Positions 20,989-30,284 of a stretch of 64,000 nt of DNA are shown one piece after another (position 1 is the first letter of the stretch; each line of letters opens with the position of its first letter). Source of the DNA: Halobacillus_B sp963739045 (lineage in GTDB: Bacteria; Bacillota; Bacilli; Bacillales; Halobacillaceae). The position numbers and the translations under genes are program-made. Location: the NCBI GenBank assembly GCA_963739045.1, contig CAVTYY010000001.1, positions 1-64,000 of the forward strand. The letters run 5' to 3'. The notes beneath the pieces are model-generated. The model had not been told where the DNA came from, did not search any database, and was given only the letters and a program-made list of their open reading frames with translations.

Positions 20989-22149
20989 TCACAGGGAGTT
21001 ATCCACTTCCACAATTTGTCCATTTTTTAAATATATTCGAGGAACTCGATAACTAATCATACAAGGGATCTCATAATTAATAGTATCTAAATAGTCTGCT
21101 ACTTCATCTGTTGAAATTTCCAGTTGTCCCTTGTCTTTACCAATTAAGGTAACCATTGTTCCTAAAGGATATTCCTGATCAAGCCGAATCATGAATTGAT
21201 CCATGCATATCCTCCCCACAATTGGGAGCCGTTTACCATCTACGAGCACTTCCATCCCTTGTAACTTTCTTATCCAGCCATCTGCGTATCCTAGAGGAAC
21301 GGTACCAATCCATTCCTCCTCTTGAGTTTCATACGTGGCCCCATAACTGATAAATTCTCCCGCTGCTAATTTCTTCACGTGGATTAACCGAGTCTTCAGG
21401 GAGAAGGAAGGGTGTAAGTCAATGGGTTTCTCTCTTTTAACTACTGCTGACGGGTAAAGTCCGTACATACTAATACCAAAACGTACATAATGTTTCATAT
21501 GCTCAGGGAAACGCATGCTTGCTGCACTGTTACCCGTATGAATCTGCACTGGATCTTTCCAGACTTTCTTTAAATGAACCAGCAATTGTTCCAGACGGTC
21601 TGACTGGACCTGAAAATAATCCAGATCTTCTTCATCTGCCGTAGCAAAATGAGTAAAAACAGCTTCTAATTCAAGCATTGAATTCTTTCTGATTCCATCA
21701 AGCAGGACATCCATTTCATCAGCCGAGCGAATACCAATTCTCCCCATCCCTGTATCCCACTTCATGTGAAGCTTAAGCGTACAAGGAAGATCCAGACGGC
21801 TGACTTCTTCCAGCCACTCTTTTTGAAAAACCGTTAAGCTAACATCCAGCCGGGCGGCAATTTCCGCATCCTCCGGTCGAACCCACCCCATTACCAGAAT
21901 AGGAGCATCTATCCCTGCTTCTCTTAGTTTAATGGCCTCATCTAAAAGAGAGACAGCAAGTGCTTTCGCTCCAGATTCCAGTGCTTGTTTCGCTATTTGC
22001 AAGTCCCCGTGGCCATACGCATTCGCTTTTACCACCGCATAAATCTCCACCTCATCAGGAAGACGCCCTTTCAACTGCTTGATATTATAATCAACCGCCG
22101 AAAGATCCACCTCAGCCCAGGAATCTCTATAAAAAGTTTCAATAGACAA
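20989..22149 (-). CDS. alr: Alanine racemase
   Basis: PLP-dependent racemase that makes D-Ala for peptidoglycan. Seen: SWAEVDLSAVDYN, AVVKANAYGHG with the PLP lysine, TGMGRIGI, HTGNSAAS, FGISMYGLYPS and GRICMDQFMIR. The TTG at 22149 has AGAGGTG eight bases upstream and gives 386 residues starting like B. subtilis Alr; an earlier TTG at 22170 lies before that site. Lies between ydcC and mazEF as in B. subtilis. Confidence 0.95.
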   Translation of the reverse strand: MSIETFYRDSWAEVDLSAVDYNIKQLKGRLPDEVEIYAVVKANAYGHGDLQIAKQALESGAKALAVSLLDEAIKLREAGIDAPILVMGWVRPEDAEIAARLDVSLTVFQKEWLEEVSRLDLPCTLKLHMKWDTGMGRIGIRSADEMDVLLDGIRKNSMLELEAVFTHFATADEEDLDYFQVQSDRLEQLLVHLKKVWKDPVQIHTGNSAASMRFPEHMKHYVRFGISMYGLYPSAVVKREKPIDLHPSFSLKTRLIHVKKLAAGEFISYGATYETQEEEWIGTVPLGYADGWIRKLQGMEVLVDGKRLPIVGRICMDQFMIRLDQEYPLGTMVTLIGKDKGQLEISTDEVADYLDTINYEIPCMISYRVPRIYLKNGQIVEVDNSL

Positions 22150-22290
22150 GGGTTTGACACCTCTCTTCAATACAATATCTCTCTATTATTCAACGAGCCA
22201 ACACCCCTGTCAAATAGAAAAGCGGAAGTACCCGTTCAGCTCCGACCAGTGTGAAATTCGCCCTATAACTATACGAATCATTCTTACTGT

Positions 22291-22319
22291 AAAATAAAAG
22301 CAGACCGCTAAGCCTGCTC
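22291..22319 (-). terminator. Likely terminator of ydcC
   Basis: Minus-strand AGCAG/CTGCT hairpin followed by TTTATTTTA. The stem is short. Confidence 0.55.
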
Positions 22320-22328
22320 ACCGAAAAT

Positions 22329-23351
22329 TTATTTAACTGCGTGATTATTAATGGAGCTTGCCACAGAAACCATTTCATCTTCAGTCAATTGATCACTCGC
22401 TAAATGGAATGTGGTTCCATTCTGTGTCCACTGCAGCCGCTTGTTTGCCATAGCACCAATTACTCCATCTTCAAGCTGAACAGGATCTCCACTTACTTGA
22501 ATAGAAGCTTGGGCACTTGCTGGCTGCACATCTGCAGTTTCTTGAATTAGAGTGAAGTTCTTATCTCCAGCAAAATTCATAATGACTCGTTTTCCATCCT
22601 CTGTCTTTAATTCCTGCTCATCAGTAAGCTCAGCTCCGTACGTTTCACCCGGATACAGAACGGCTTCTTCTTTAGTATCATCCATACTGGCAACAGGGAC
22701 TTCAGAGGGAGCCATCGCCATATTTTTATCTACGTCAAAGTCTTCTTTCTTCAAGGAGTCATCTTTAGCGAAGTTTGCGAACTGCACCTCTACTAAAGGA
22801 TTCATGTCCTGGTCGAATACTTTCACCATCACAGGCTGATAACTCTTCTTATCGAAATAAATTTCCTGGAACGGAAGTGTTTTATTGTTTTGATAATTGG
22901 TTTTCGTTTTAAAGACGAAATATTTTTCACTCGTGTTAAATTCTGCATCCGAGTCCGTCTTGATATCTTTAATCAGTGATGCGAATAAATAAGGCTGGCT
23001 GGTGTTCTGCGGCCAATCACTTTGAAACTTAAAGCTTTTATTTAACGCAGGGGTAAGAACATAGACTCCGCTGCCATTTTTCAAAATGATCTGGCTTCCT
23101 TTTTCATCCTGATCATTTTGCAGCTGAACACGGTAAAAATCCTTTTTCTTATGCCACACTTGAATATGGTATTTCTGTTCATCTTTACCCGTACGCATCT
23201 TCATATTTGCTTCAGTTTTATATCCAGCCATATCGTCTGCCTTTTGTTCAAGCTTTTTCAATACATCTTCTTTAGATTGCTGTCCGCACGCACTTAGTGC
23301 GAGCAAGGCAAACAATGAGGCGAACAAAAGGATTAGGAAACGTCTTTTCAT
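22329..23351 (-). CDS. ydcC: LolA-like sporulation lipoprotein YdcC
   Basis: 340 residues with a lipoprotein signal peptide: basic MKRR start, hydrophobic core, and lipobox LSAC with Cys near residue 22. The mature part resembles LolA-type lipid-carrier folds (KADDMAGYKTEANMKM and a repeated beta pattern). In B. subtilis YdcC is sigma-E controlled and made in the mother cell; its role is unclear. It lies 50 bases after nnr, and no sigma-E promoter is obvious in that gap. Confidence 0.85.
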   Translation of the reverse strand: MKRRFLILLFASLFALLALSACGQQSKEDVLKKLEQKADDMAGYKTEANMKMRTGKDEQKYHIQVWHKKKDFYRVQLQNDQDEKGSQIILKNGSGVYVLTPALNKSFKFQSDWPQNTSQPYLFASLIKDIKTDSDAEFNTSEKYFVFKTKTNYQNNKTLPFQEIYFDKKSYQPVMVKVFDQDMNPLVEVQFANFAKDDSLKKEDFDVDKNMAMAPSEVPVASMDDTKEEAVLYPGETYGAELTDEQELKTEDGKRVIMNFAGDKNFTLIQETADVQPASAQASIQVSGDPVQLEDGVIGAMANKRLQWTQNGTTFHLASDQLTEDEMVSVASSINNHAVK

Positions 23352-23404
23352 CTGCTCAACTCCTTTGTCTCAACTGGAGGACAAAGGGAACGCATCACCG
23401 TAAC

Positions 23405-24919
23405 TCAAGAAAATGTACGAAAGGTTTGGGACAACCCTTCTACTACGTCCGTCGCAAGCAAATCTCTCATTGCGCGCTGCTCGTCCGTTAATAACTCGGC
23501 TGTTGTGCCATGAATGAAGCAGCCATTGCTGATTCCATCCAAAATAGATTCGCTTTGTAAAACCATAGCAAGCAGGATGCCAGATAACACATCACCTGTG
23601 CCACCTTTTGCAAGCCCTGCATTTCCGGTCAAATCGACTCGCTGCTTTCCTTCCGGGGAAGTAATAATCGTAGCCGGACCTTTTAACACGAGATACACTC
23701 TATGCTTGCGGGCAAAGCTCCGACAATAAGCAAAGGGAGATTGCATAATTGTCTTAATCGGCTCTCCCAATAGACGAGCGAACTCTCCAGGATGGGGAGT
23801 AAGAATAGTCGGATATGGCCGCTGATCCACTTTATCAAGCAATTCCTTCAAATGAAAAAGTCCATCGGCGTCGATCAAAAGCGGTGCTTCTATTAGCTCA
23901 AGAAGCTCTTCTATCAGCTCCTGTGCCTCCGTATGACGGCCCAGTCCCATTCCAACTGCAGCTGCGTCAAACCCATGAAGATCACCCTCTGTGTGACCAG
24001 TAATCTTACCTGCCGTTTCATTCATCGCAAGAAAGGTTGCTTCCTGCACGTAAGAAGAAACAGAAGGAATGACCTCCTTAGCCGTCGCTACTGTTAAAAG
24101 CCCGGCACCGCTCCTTAGAGCCGCCTTTGCGGACATGGCGATTGAACCCGGCATTACATCAGAGCCCCCGACCAATAATCCTTTCCCGTGACTCCCTTTA
24201 TGAGAATTCGTCATTCGCTCCGGCAGGCTTCGCTTCACATCATTACGCTGCCAGACAAGACGTTCGGGATGGCGGAGCTTGCGAACAGGGAGCCCGATCT
24301 CCACCATCTCGATTTCCCCGTAAAAGGGACGTGTATGCTGTAGAACTGCACTCACTTTCAATGCAGCTATCACTACTGTTAAATCCGCCCGAACTCCATC
24401 AAACTCCTCAATTCCTTCATCCGCTGGAACTCCAGTGGGGAGATCGACCGCAATCCTGCAGGAATTCTGCTTGTTTACCAGTTCCACTATTTCATTGAAA
24501 GGAGAGCGTAACGGTCCCTTCGCTCCGATACCCAGCATGGCATCCACGATCACATCAGCCTTTTCGAGTGACTGTGTCAGAGTGTCCCAATCGTTCAATT
24601 GAAAAAGGGAGTAACCTGAAGCAAGGAAGATTTCCTTATGAACTTTCGCATCCCCGGATATTTTTTCGTCTGCTGCCACTTGCCAGGCCTCTACTTCGTA
24701 TCCTCGGTTCAATAAGGTTCTGGCAATGACGAAACCATCTCCACCATTATTTCCTGCTCCGATGAGCACGACCACTTTATGATGTTCCGGTATTCTCCGT
24801 TCGATTACATCCGCTGCAGCTCGGCCAGCACTTTCCATTAATATTTTCCCTTCAATTCCAGCTGACTCTATAGCCACCTGGTCCCATTCGTACATTTCTT
24901 GTGCGGTGACAATATCCAT
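23405..24919 (-). CDS. nnr: Bifunctional NAD(P)HX epimerase / ADP-dependent NAD(P)HX dehydratase
   Basis: A fused repair enzyme of about 504 residues. The N-terminal YjeF_N domain has VVLIGAGNNGGDGFVIAR and DAMLGIGAKGP. The C-terminal ribokinase-like domain (from about 230) has GSHGKGLLVGGSD, ILTPHPGEFARLLG and LTGNAGLAKGGTGDVLSG with the catalytic Asp. It converts hydrated NAD(P)H back to NAD(P)H. Start at the ATG at 24919 with TAGGAGGG. The N-terminal extension to 24958 lacks a ribosome site. Confidence 0.95.
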   Translation of the reverse strand: MDIVTAQEMYEWDQVAIESAGIEGKILMESAGRAAADVIERRIPEHHKVVVLIGAGNNGGDGFVIARTLLNRGYEVEAWQVAADEKISGDAKVHKEIFLASGYSLFQLNDWDTLTQSLEKADVIVDAMLGIGAKGPLRSPFNEIVELVNKQNSCRIAVDLPTGVPADEGIEEFDGVRADLTVVIAALKVSAVLQHTRPFYGEIEMVEIGLPVRKLRHPERLVWQRNDVKRSLPERMTNSHKGSHGKGLLVGGSDVMPGSIAMSAKAALRSGAGLLTVATAKEVIPSVSSYVQEATFLAMNETAGKITGHTEGDLHGFDAAAVGMGLGRHTEAQELIEELLELIEAPLLIDADGLFHLKELLDKVDQRPYPTILTPHPGEFARLLGEPIKTIMQSPFAYCRSFARKHRVYLVLKGPATIITSPEGKQRVDLTGNAGLAKGGTGDVLSGILLAMVLQSESILDGISNGCFIHGTTAELLTDEQRAMRDLLATDVVEGLSQTFRTFS

Positions 24920-24977
24920 TTCGTTCCCTCCTACCCGCATTACAATGTTATGAGACAACCTATGTAATTATGCCATT

Positions 24978-25334
24978 TCACCTTTCTTCGATCACAATTT
25001 GAGCAATGGCTTGAGCAGAGCTGTGAGAAATCGCGACCCATATAACTTGGTTCTCATAACCTTTGACTTGTATTTTGGGAGCGCCGCTTGCATCCGGAAG
25101 AATTTCTATATCTTGAAAGCTGAGCCGCCCAATTCCCGTACCCGCCGCTTTCGAGAACGCTTCTTTCGCCGCAAACCGGCCAGCCGCAAACTCTGTTTGG
25201 CGCTTTCCCTTTAATTGCTGATATTTCTCCTGCTCTTTCTTAGTTAATATTCGTTGAATAAACCTTGGATTACGCATTATACTTTGTTTAATACGTTCAA
25301 TCTCTAAAATGTCTACACCGATGCCTTTGATCAC
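24978..25334 (-). CDS. acpS: Holo-[acyl-carrier-protein] synthase AcpS
   Basis: Transfers 4'-phosphopantetheine from CoA to acyl carrier protein. Seen: 118 residues, GIGVDILEIERI with the Mg-binding Asp, and FAAGRFAAKEAFSKAAGTGI with the catalytic Glu/Lys. GTG start after AAGGAAG. It precedes nnr, as in B. subtilis. Confidence 0.96.
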   Translation of the reverse strand: MIKGIGVDILEIERIKQSIMRNPRFIQRILTKKEQEKYQQLKGKRQTEFAAGRFAAKEAFSKAAGTGIGRLSFQDIEILPDASGAPKIQVKGYENQVIWVAISHSSAQAIAQIVIEER

Positions 25335-25459
25335 TTTTATCTTCCTTTACAAGTTAGCTAGTTGTAGTATACCCGATTATGGAAGTGGTTAAAAAAAGAA
25401 TAATAGATGTTCTTTTTGCTTATATTGACGAAGAGCAGTTATGTAAAGGAGAATGGCCT

Positions 25460-26224
25460 ATGTTTGTTCGAACGGAAAACTTTAAGGAATTTTTTAAATT
25501 TTATCCCATCGTTTCCTGGCTGGTGATTATTAACTTTGGTCTATGGTTATTAATTGATGTGCTTCAGCTTGGGGCAGCTGAGGAATTCTTCCGCTGGGGT
25601 CTGGGCATCAATGTCCTTGTCTCACAGGGAGAGTATTGGCGGTTAATTACACCTGTCTTTCTTCACGCAGGTTTTTCTCATGCTTTGTTTAATTCTTTCT
25701 CTCTCGTATTATTTGGGCCAGCGCTTGAACAAATGCTCGGCAAAGGAAAATTCATTGCTCTTTATTTATTTGCCGGCTTTGCAGGAAACTTAGGAACTTT
25801 TGTCGTCCAGCCTGGTGCGTATAACCCTCATTTAGGGGCATCCGGTGCAATTTTCGGATTGTTTGGCGTCTATATTTTTATGGTTTTGTTTAGAAAGAAT
25901 TTAATTGACCAGGCGAATTCCCAGATCATATTCGTCATTTTCATTCTTGGCCTCATCATGACCTTTTTACAGCCGAATATTAACGTGCTGGGCCACGTCT
26001 TTGGTTTCATCGGCGGATTTGCTCTTGGTCCAATCATTTTGAAAAACGTGCAAAGTTTTTCACTTTCCCGAATAAGGGAGAAGCATTCCACCAGCTCCTC
26101 TTTTGGGTTTAATCCCAATCGTCACAGAAATAGGAATTCATCCCCCGGCAGCATTGGCCGCTATCTCTTTTGGGGAGCCATCATCTTTTTCGTTGCCGTG
26201 TATGTATTCAGTAACTTTCTATAA
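25460..26224 (+). CDS. Rhomboid family intramembrane serine protease
   Basis: 254 residues with about six or seven membrane helices. Seen: the HAGFSHALFNSFSLVLFGP loop, catalytic GASGAIFG near residue 135, and the helix with NVLGHVFGFIGGF carrying the His of the Ser-His dyad. Start chosen at 25460 because AAAGGAG lies just before; the frame extends to 25379 without such a site. Divergent from acpS. Its position matches B. subtilis ydcA. Confidence 0.92.
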   Translation: MFVRTENFKEFFKFYPIVSWLVIINFGLWLLIDVLQLGAAEEFFRWGLGINVLVSQGEYWRLITPVFLHAGFSHALFNSFSLVLFGPALEQMLGKGKFIALYLFAGFAGNLGTFVVQPGAYNPHLGASGAIFGLFGVYIFMVLFRKNLIDQANSQIIFVIFILGLIMTFLQPNINVLGHVFGFIGGFALGPIILKNVQSFSLSRIREKHSTSSSFGFNPNRHRNRNSSPGSIGRYLFWGAIIFFVAVYVFSNFL

Positions 26225-26230
26225 CACCCC

Positions 26231-26264
26231 AGAAAAACCGTCTCTCCATGAGGCGGTTTTTTGT
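26231..26264 (+). terminator. Terminator of the rhomboid gene
   Basis: Hairpin AAAACCG/CGGTTTT followed by TTGTTTTAATTTTT. Confidence 0.8.
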
Positions 26265-26422
26265 TTTAATTTTTCATTGGTCATTAAACTACTTTGCAGA
26301 ATTGTGTAAGACTTGATTTCGAGATGGTTGGGTCCGTAATTAACAATGAGAGGAGGATGGCACAGGAAATAACTCGTTCTGTTTTTCTTGAAGGGGTTTC
26401 GAGATCCTTTTATGGTCAAGGG

Positions 26423-26540
26423 GCGGAGGGAAACGGTGAGACTCCTGTGGGAAGCGCGGGACAGCTGAGACCCCGGAGAGCTTTGCTCGAGGAGGCTCAG
26501 CGCCCGCCCCACGGAAAGCGATCCTTTTCCCGCAGCCCCC
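26423..26540. repeat. Bacillaceae intergenic palindromic repeat
   Basis: A GC-rich block with GGAGGGAAACGGTGAGACTC, GCGGGACAGCTGAGACCCC, GAGGAGGCTCAGCGCCCGCC and GGAAAGCG. I recognise this arrangement as a very common, roughly 120-bp non-coding repeat of Bacillus-group genomes. Segments pair (GGGGCGG near the start with CCGCCCC near the end), giving a foldable unit. Inserted between the rhomboid gene and cshA; it creates spurious open frames. Confidence 0.7.
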
Positions 26541-26578
26541 AAGCTCTTACTATAGTCTCGAACGGAGTCTTCCCCGAA

Positions 26579-26618
26579 AAACAAAAAAACTGACAGACCG
26601 CGAAGGATCTGTCAGTTC
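26579..26618 (-). terminator. Terminator of cshA
   Basis: Minus-strand hairpin ACTGACAGA/TCTGTCAGT followed by TTTTTTTGTTTTT. Confidence 0.9.
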
Positions 26619-26630
26619 ATGACTCATATC

Positions 26631-28106
26631 TTATTTAGCGTTTGAGTTACGGCTTTTGTTCTGAAAACCACGCTTGTTTTTACTATTAAAGTTGCGATTA
26701 CGTGATTTATTGCCACCACTGCGGTTAAAGTTACGGTTCCCGTCTTTACCACGGTAGCTCTTCTTGTTTTTACCTTGAGCACCTTTAACACTGATCGGTT
26801 GAACAGAAGACAAACGAACAGGAACTTCATCACGTTCTTTAGTCAGCATCTTCAGTGCAGCTGCTACGACATCAGAAGCATCATGCTCCTGCAGCAATTG
26901 ATCTGCAGCTTGATGATACTTTTTCAAGTCATCCGATTGCAGGTTTTCAGTGATTTTATCAACTGCAATTTGCTGCTGGCCGCGTTTAGCTTCATCAGAA
27001 GATGGTACACGCAAACGCTCAACTTTTTTCTTAGTCAGTTTTTCAATTAAGTTAAGCTGAGCTTTCTCACGAGGCGTGACAAAGGAAACAGATTCCCCTT
27101 TACGTCCCGCACGTCCAGTACGGCCGATACGGTGTACATAGCTTTCTGGATCCTGAGGGATATCGAAATTGTACACGTGAGATACTTCAGAGATATCCAG
27201 TCCACGGGCAGCCACATCAGTCGCCACAAGAATTTCGATACGTCCGCGTTTAAATTTATTTAATACAGACATACGCTTTCCTTGCGTCAGATCTCCATGA
27301 ATACCTTCTGCACGGAAACCGCGAGCCTGCAGTCCATCAGACAGTTCATCTACGCGGCGTTTCGTACGGCCAAAGACAATGGCTAGACCCGGCGCATGAA
27401 TATCAAGTAAACGAGTAAGTGTATCGAACTTATGCTTCTCAGGAATCTCCACATAATACTGTTCGATATTTTCCACAGTCATTTCTTTTGATTTCACTTT
27501 AACCTCTTCAGGTTTTTTCATAAGGGTCGTTGCGATATTGCGGATTTCTTTCGGCATTGTTGCTGAGAACAATAACGTCTGACGATGTTCTGGCAATGCT
27601 TTAAGAATATCTCTAATATCATCAATAAAGCCCATGTTTAACATTTCGTCTGCTTCATCTAGCACAGCCGTATGAACATTCTCAAGCTTAATCGTTTTAC
27701 GACGAATATGGTCTAGCAGACGTCCAGGCGTGGCTACGACGATTTGATTATCTTTCAAGGCACGAATCTGACGTTCCATATTGGAACCACCATAAATTGG
27801 CAGTGTGCGGACTCCGCTGTTTTTACCCAGACGGTTTACTTCTTCCGCTACTTGAATCGCAAGCTCACGTGTAGGCGCAATTACAAGACCTTGTACTGAT
27901 TTAAGGTCTTTATTAATTTTCTCGATCATCGGAATTCCGAAGGCTGCTGTCTTTCCTGTTCCGGTCTGCGCCTGTCCGATGACATCCTTACCTTCTAAGC
28001 CTAGGGGGATGGTTTGTTCTTGAATTGGTGTTGTTTCCTCAAAGCCCATATAATCTAATGCTTTAAGAACTGGTTTTGATAAACCTAATGATTGAAATGT
28101 TGTCAC
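26631..28106 (-). CDS. cshA: DEAD-box ATP-dependent RNA helicase CshA
   Basis: 491 residues. Seen: Q motif with TPIQEQTIP, Walker A AQTGTGKTAA at about 45-54, PTRELAIQ, DEAD in VLDEADEMLNMGF, SAT, ARGLDI and HRIGRTGR, then a dimerisation region and a basic Arg/Gly/Asn-rich tail. Known: CshA joins the RNA degradosome and ribosome assembly, notably in the cold. GTG start with AAAGGAG, but the spacing is long (about 12). It has its own promoter and a leader hairpin. Confidence 0.94.
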   Translation of the reverse strand: MTTFQSLGLSKPVLKALDYMGFEETTPIQEQTIPLGLEGKDVIGQAQTGTGKTAAFGIPMIEKINKDLKSVQGLVIAPTRELAIQVAEEVNRLGKNSGVRTLPIYGGSNMERQIRALKDNQIVVATPGRLLDHIRRKTIKLENVHTAVLDEADEMLNMGFIDDIRDILKALPEHRQTLLFSATMPKEIRNIATTLMKKPEEVKVKSKEMTVENIEQYYVEIPEKHKFDTLTRLLDIHAPGLAIVFGRTKRRVDELSDGLQARGFRAEGIHGDLTQGKRMSVLNKFKRGRIEILVATDVAARGLDISEVSHVYNFDIPQDPESYVHRIGRTGRAGRKGESVSFVTPREKAQLNLIEKLTKKKVERLRVPSSDEAKRGQQQIAVDKITENLQSDDLKKYHQAADQLLQEHDASDVVAAALKMLTKERDEVPVRLSSVQPISVKGAQGKNKKSYRGKDGNRNFNRSGGNKSRNRNFNSKNKRGFQNKSRNSNAK

Positions 28107-28164
28107 TATACTTTCATACTCCTTTATAATTAAAATCTTCTACCTTATATGCATACGAACATGT

Positions 28165-28206
28165 AAAAAAAGCCTTCTGCCACACTACACGGGAGAGGCC
28201 TCTCAA
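28165..28206 (-). promoter_or_regulatory. Candidate attenuator hairpin in the cshA leader
   Basis: Within the cshA leader, the RNA has GAGGCCTCTCCC, then GGCAGAAGGC, then seven U residues, about 60 bases before the start codon. The stem is imperfect (GCC-TCT with AGA-A-GGC), so termination strength is uncertain. Confidence 0.4.
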
Positions 28207-28253
28207 ATACCTGCCTGATAGATTCATTCATCATAACACACATAACAGTTTTA

Positions 28254-28282
28254 ATTCTACACATTTTCTCTATGCTTTTCAA
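28254..28282 (-). promoter_or_regulatory. Promoter of cshA
   Basis: Minus strand: TTGAAA, 17-base spacer, TAGAAT. Predicted start near 28247, giving a leader of about 140 nt. Confidence 0.8.
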
Positions 28283-28335
28283 TCTTAATAATGATAAAAT
28301 GAGTAAAAACTGTAATGTTCCCGAGGAGGGATCCA

Positions 28336-29265
28336 ATGGATAAGCCTCCATTCCACCCCTATATATTATTATTTATTGGTGTGGCGTCAATCTCCACAGC
28401 TGCCGTCTTTGTGCGGCTCGCTGGAGAAGCACCGGCTTCTATAACTGCTTTATACCGATTATTAATTGCTGTCATTATTATGGCCCCATATATCGGTTGG
28501 AAATACCTTCACGAACTAAAAAAAATTTCTTCAAAAGATTTAATTCTTGCAACTTCTGCAGGAATATTTCTAGCTTTTCACTTTATTTTATGGTTTCAAT
28601 CCTTGAACTATACATCAGTCGCAAGCTCAGTAGTTCTCGTTACCATGCAGCCTATCTTCGCTTTTATAGGCACATACCTCTTCTTTAAAGAACGTTTTAC
28701 AATCGGAGCCGTTCTCAGTATGGTCATTGCGCTTACCGGCAGCGTTATTATCAGCTGGGGAGATTTTCAAATCAGCGGCATTGCATTACTTGGTGACATT
28801 CTCGCATTAGCTGGTGCCGCCATGGTTACAGGATATTTTCTATTGGGGCAGAATTTACGTAAACGATTGTCTTTGATGACGTACACATTTTTAGTTTACA
28901 GCATGGCGTCTGTCACTCTGCTCATTTATAACCTTATCCTTCAAGAGCCCTTTACAGGTTACTCTCAGCAGCAGTGGCTGGCATTCCTAGCCCTTGCGAT
29001 CATCCCTACTTTCTTTGGGCACTCGCTTTTTAATTGGACCCTTAGATGGGTAAGCACCTCAACCATTACGATGGGGATATTAATAGAACCTATTGGCGCT
29101 TCACTGTTAGCCTATTGGATTTTAGGCGAAGGAATCACATGGTTTCAATGGCTCGGTGGTTCGATTGTAATCTTCGGGCTTATGATGTTCATATTCAGTA
29201 CCGCGAAGAAAGTTAAACCAAAGCTTACTCATGCTTCCAATAAGTCTCAGAGACCACCCAAATAA
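28336..29265 (+). CDS. EamA-family (DMT superfamily) permease
   Basis: 309 residues with ten predicted membrane helices in two EamA repeats: the first from about 8 to 140 (PASITALYRLLIAVIIMAP, SLNYTSVASSVVLVTMQPIF), the second from about 150 (GDILALAGAAMVTGYFLLGQ, STSTITMGILIEPIGASLLA). Family members export amino acids or metabolites; the substrate is unknown here. Start at 28336 after GAGGAGG. Divergent from cshA and overlapping the possible upstream frame of the degV gene. Confidence 0.88.
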   Translation: MDKPPFHPYILLFIGVASISTAAVFVRLAGEAPASITALYRLLIAVIIMAPYIGWKYLHELKKISSKDLILATSAGIFLAFHFILWFQSLNYTSVASSVVLVTMQPIFAFIGTYLFFKERFTIGAVLSMVIALTGSVIISWGDFQISGIALLGDILALAGAAMVTGYFLLGQNLRKRLSLMTYTFLVYSMASVTLLIYNLILQEPFTGYSQQQWLAFLALAIIPTFFGHSLFNWTLRWVSTSTITMGILIEPIGASLLAYWILGEGITWFQWLGGSIVIFGLMMFIFSTAKKVKPKLTHASNKSQRPPK

Positions 29266-29284
29266 ACCGAGAGCAGGTGAACCA

Positions 29285-30136
29285 ATGCCGATCAAGCTGA
29301 TCGTAGACGGAGGAGGAGATTTTCCTCCTCAGATGGTAAATCAGTATGATATCGAAACAATTCCCCTTAACCTTCAGTTTGGGGACGACCAGTATAAAAC
29401 CGGCGAGATGGATTTACAAACCTTTTATAGAAAGTTAAAACAATCGGAAGAACTTCCAAGGTCTTCCTCCCCCAGCCCCAACGATTTCTACGAAGTGTTC
29501 AAGATGATGGATCCAGCGTTCCCGATCCTTGTGCTAAGTCTGACTCAAGGTCTTAGCAGTACTTATGAAAATGCAGTCATGGGGAAGAACCTTTTATTAG
29601 AAGAAGAACCCGACCGCCAAATCGAAGTGCTCAACACGAAAACCGCTTCTTCAGGTGTCGCCTTACTGCTTCACGAAGCCAAAAAGACTATTGACCAGGG
29701 CGTTTCTTTCCCAGAACTCGTTTCACATATGCAGGAAAGAATCGAAAAAACTACTACCCTGTTTATTTTGAAAACGTTAGAAAACGTTATCAAAGGCGGC
29801 CGCCTGGACAAAGTTAAAGGAAAAATCGCGAAAACGCTGAATATCAAGCTTTTAATGAAAGCGAATGCAGAAGGGGCAATCGAAGTATCTGAAAAAGTTC
29901 GCGGCAGCAAAAAATCTTTACGCCGGTTTGTTGATCAAATCGGCGAATATTCAGCAAACTTTGAGGATAAAGTAATTTCTTTATCGCATTGCAATGATCA
30001 AGAGCGCGGGCATAAAGTGTTAGAGGCTATTAAAGATCAATACAGCTTTAAGGATTCTTTATTTATGGAAATGGGTCCTCTTATATCGACCTATGCGGGA
30101 GAAGGCGGCCTTGTGATTGCTTTCTTCAAAGACTGA
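29285..30136 (+). CDS. DegV family fatty-acid-binding protein
   Basis: 283 residues. Seen: the N-terminal IVDGGGDFPPQMVNQYDI, the SSSPSPNDFYEVF region, LSLTQGLSSTYENA, NTKTASSGVALL, and the lipid-pocket helix LENVIKGGRLDK. Known: DegV/FakB proteins bind fatty acids and present them to FakA kinase, which is not in this window. Its start lies 20 bases after the permease stop, with AGCAGGTGA as ribosome site, so the two genes probably share a transcript. Confidence 0.88.
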   Translation: MPIKLIVDGGGDFPPQMVNQYDIETIPLNLQFGDDQYKTGEMDLQTFYRKLKQSEELPRSSSPSPNDFYEVFKMMDPAFPILVLSLTQGLSSTYENAVMGKNLLLEEEPDRQIEVLNTKTASSGVALLLHEAKKTIDQGVSFPELVSHMQERIEKTTTLFILKTLENVIKGGRLDKVKGKIAKTLNIKLLMKANAEGAIEVSEKVRGSKKSLRRFVDQIGEYSANFEDKVISLSHCNDQERGHKVLEAIKDQYSFKDSLFMEMGPLISTYAGEGGLVIAFFKD

Positions 30137-30187
30137 AGCTAAAGAATAGAGCATTTAACAAGAGGCTGCGACATAAGGAAACGATCA

Positions 30188-30281
30188 TAAATCTTGCATT
30201 AGGCAAGACAAAAAAATCCGAACGGCGATGGAAGAATGGCGTTAACATTTCATCATCGTTCGGATTTTATAATGGCTAAAA
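30188..30281. repeat. Hairpin repeat / bidirectional terminator between degV-like and MFS genes
   Basis: Contains AATCCGAACGGCGATG and its partner CATCATCGTTCGGATT, with T-rich flanks on both sides, so it can end transcription of both convergent genes. The block, including flanks such as GCAAGACAAAAAAA and TAATGGCTAAAA, recurs with variation at 48012-48096. Confidence 0.75.
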
Positions 30282-30284
30282 TAC

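Noticed and set aside
26294..26593. Overlapping frames on both strands near 26.3-26.6 kb
   Set aside because: They are produced by the GC-rich palindromic repeat.
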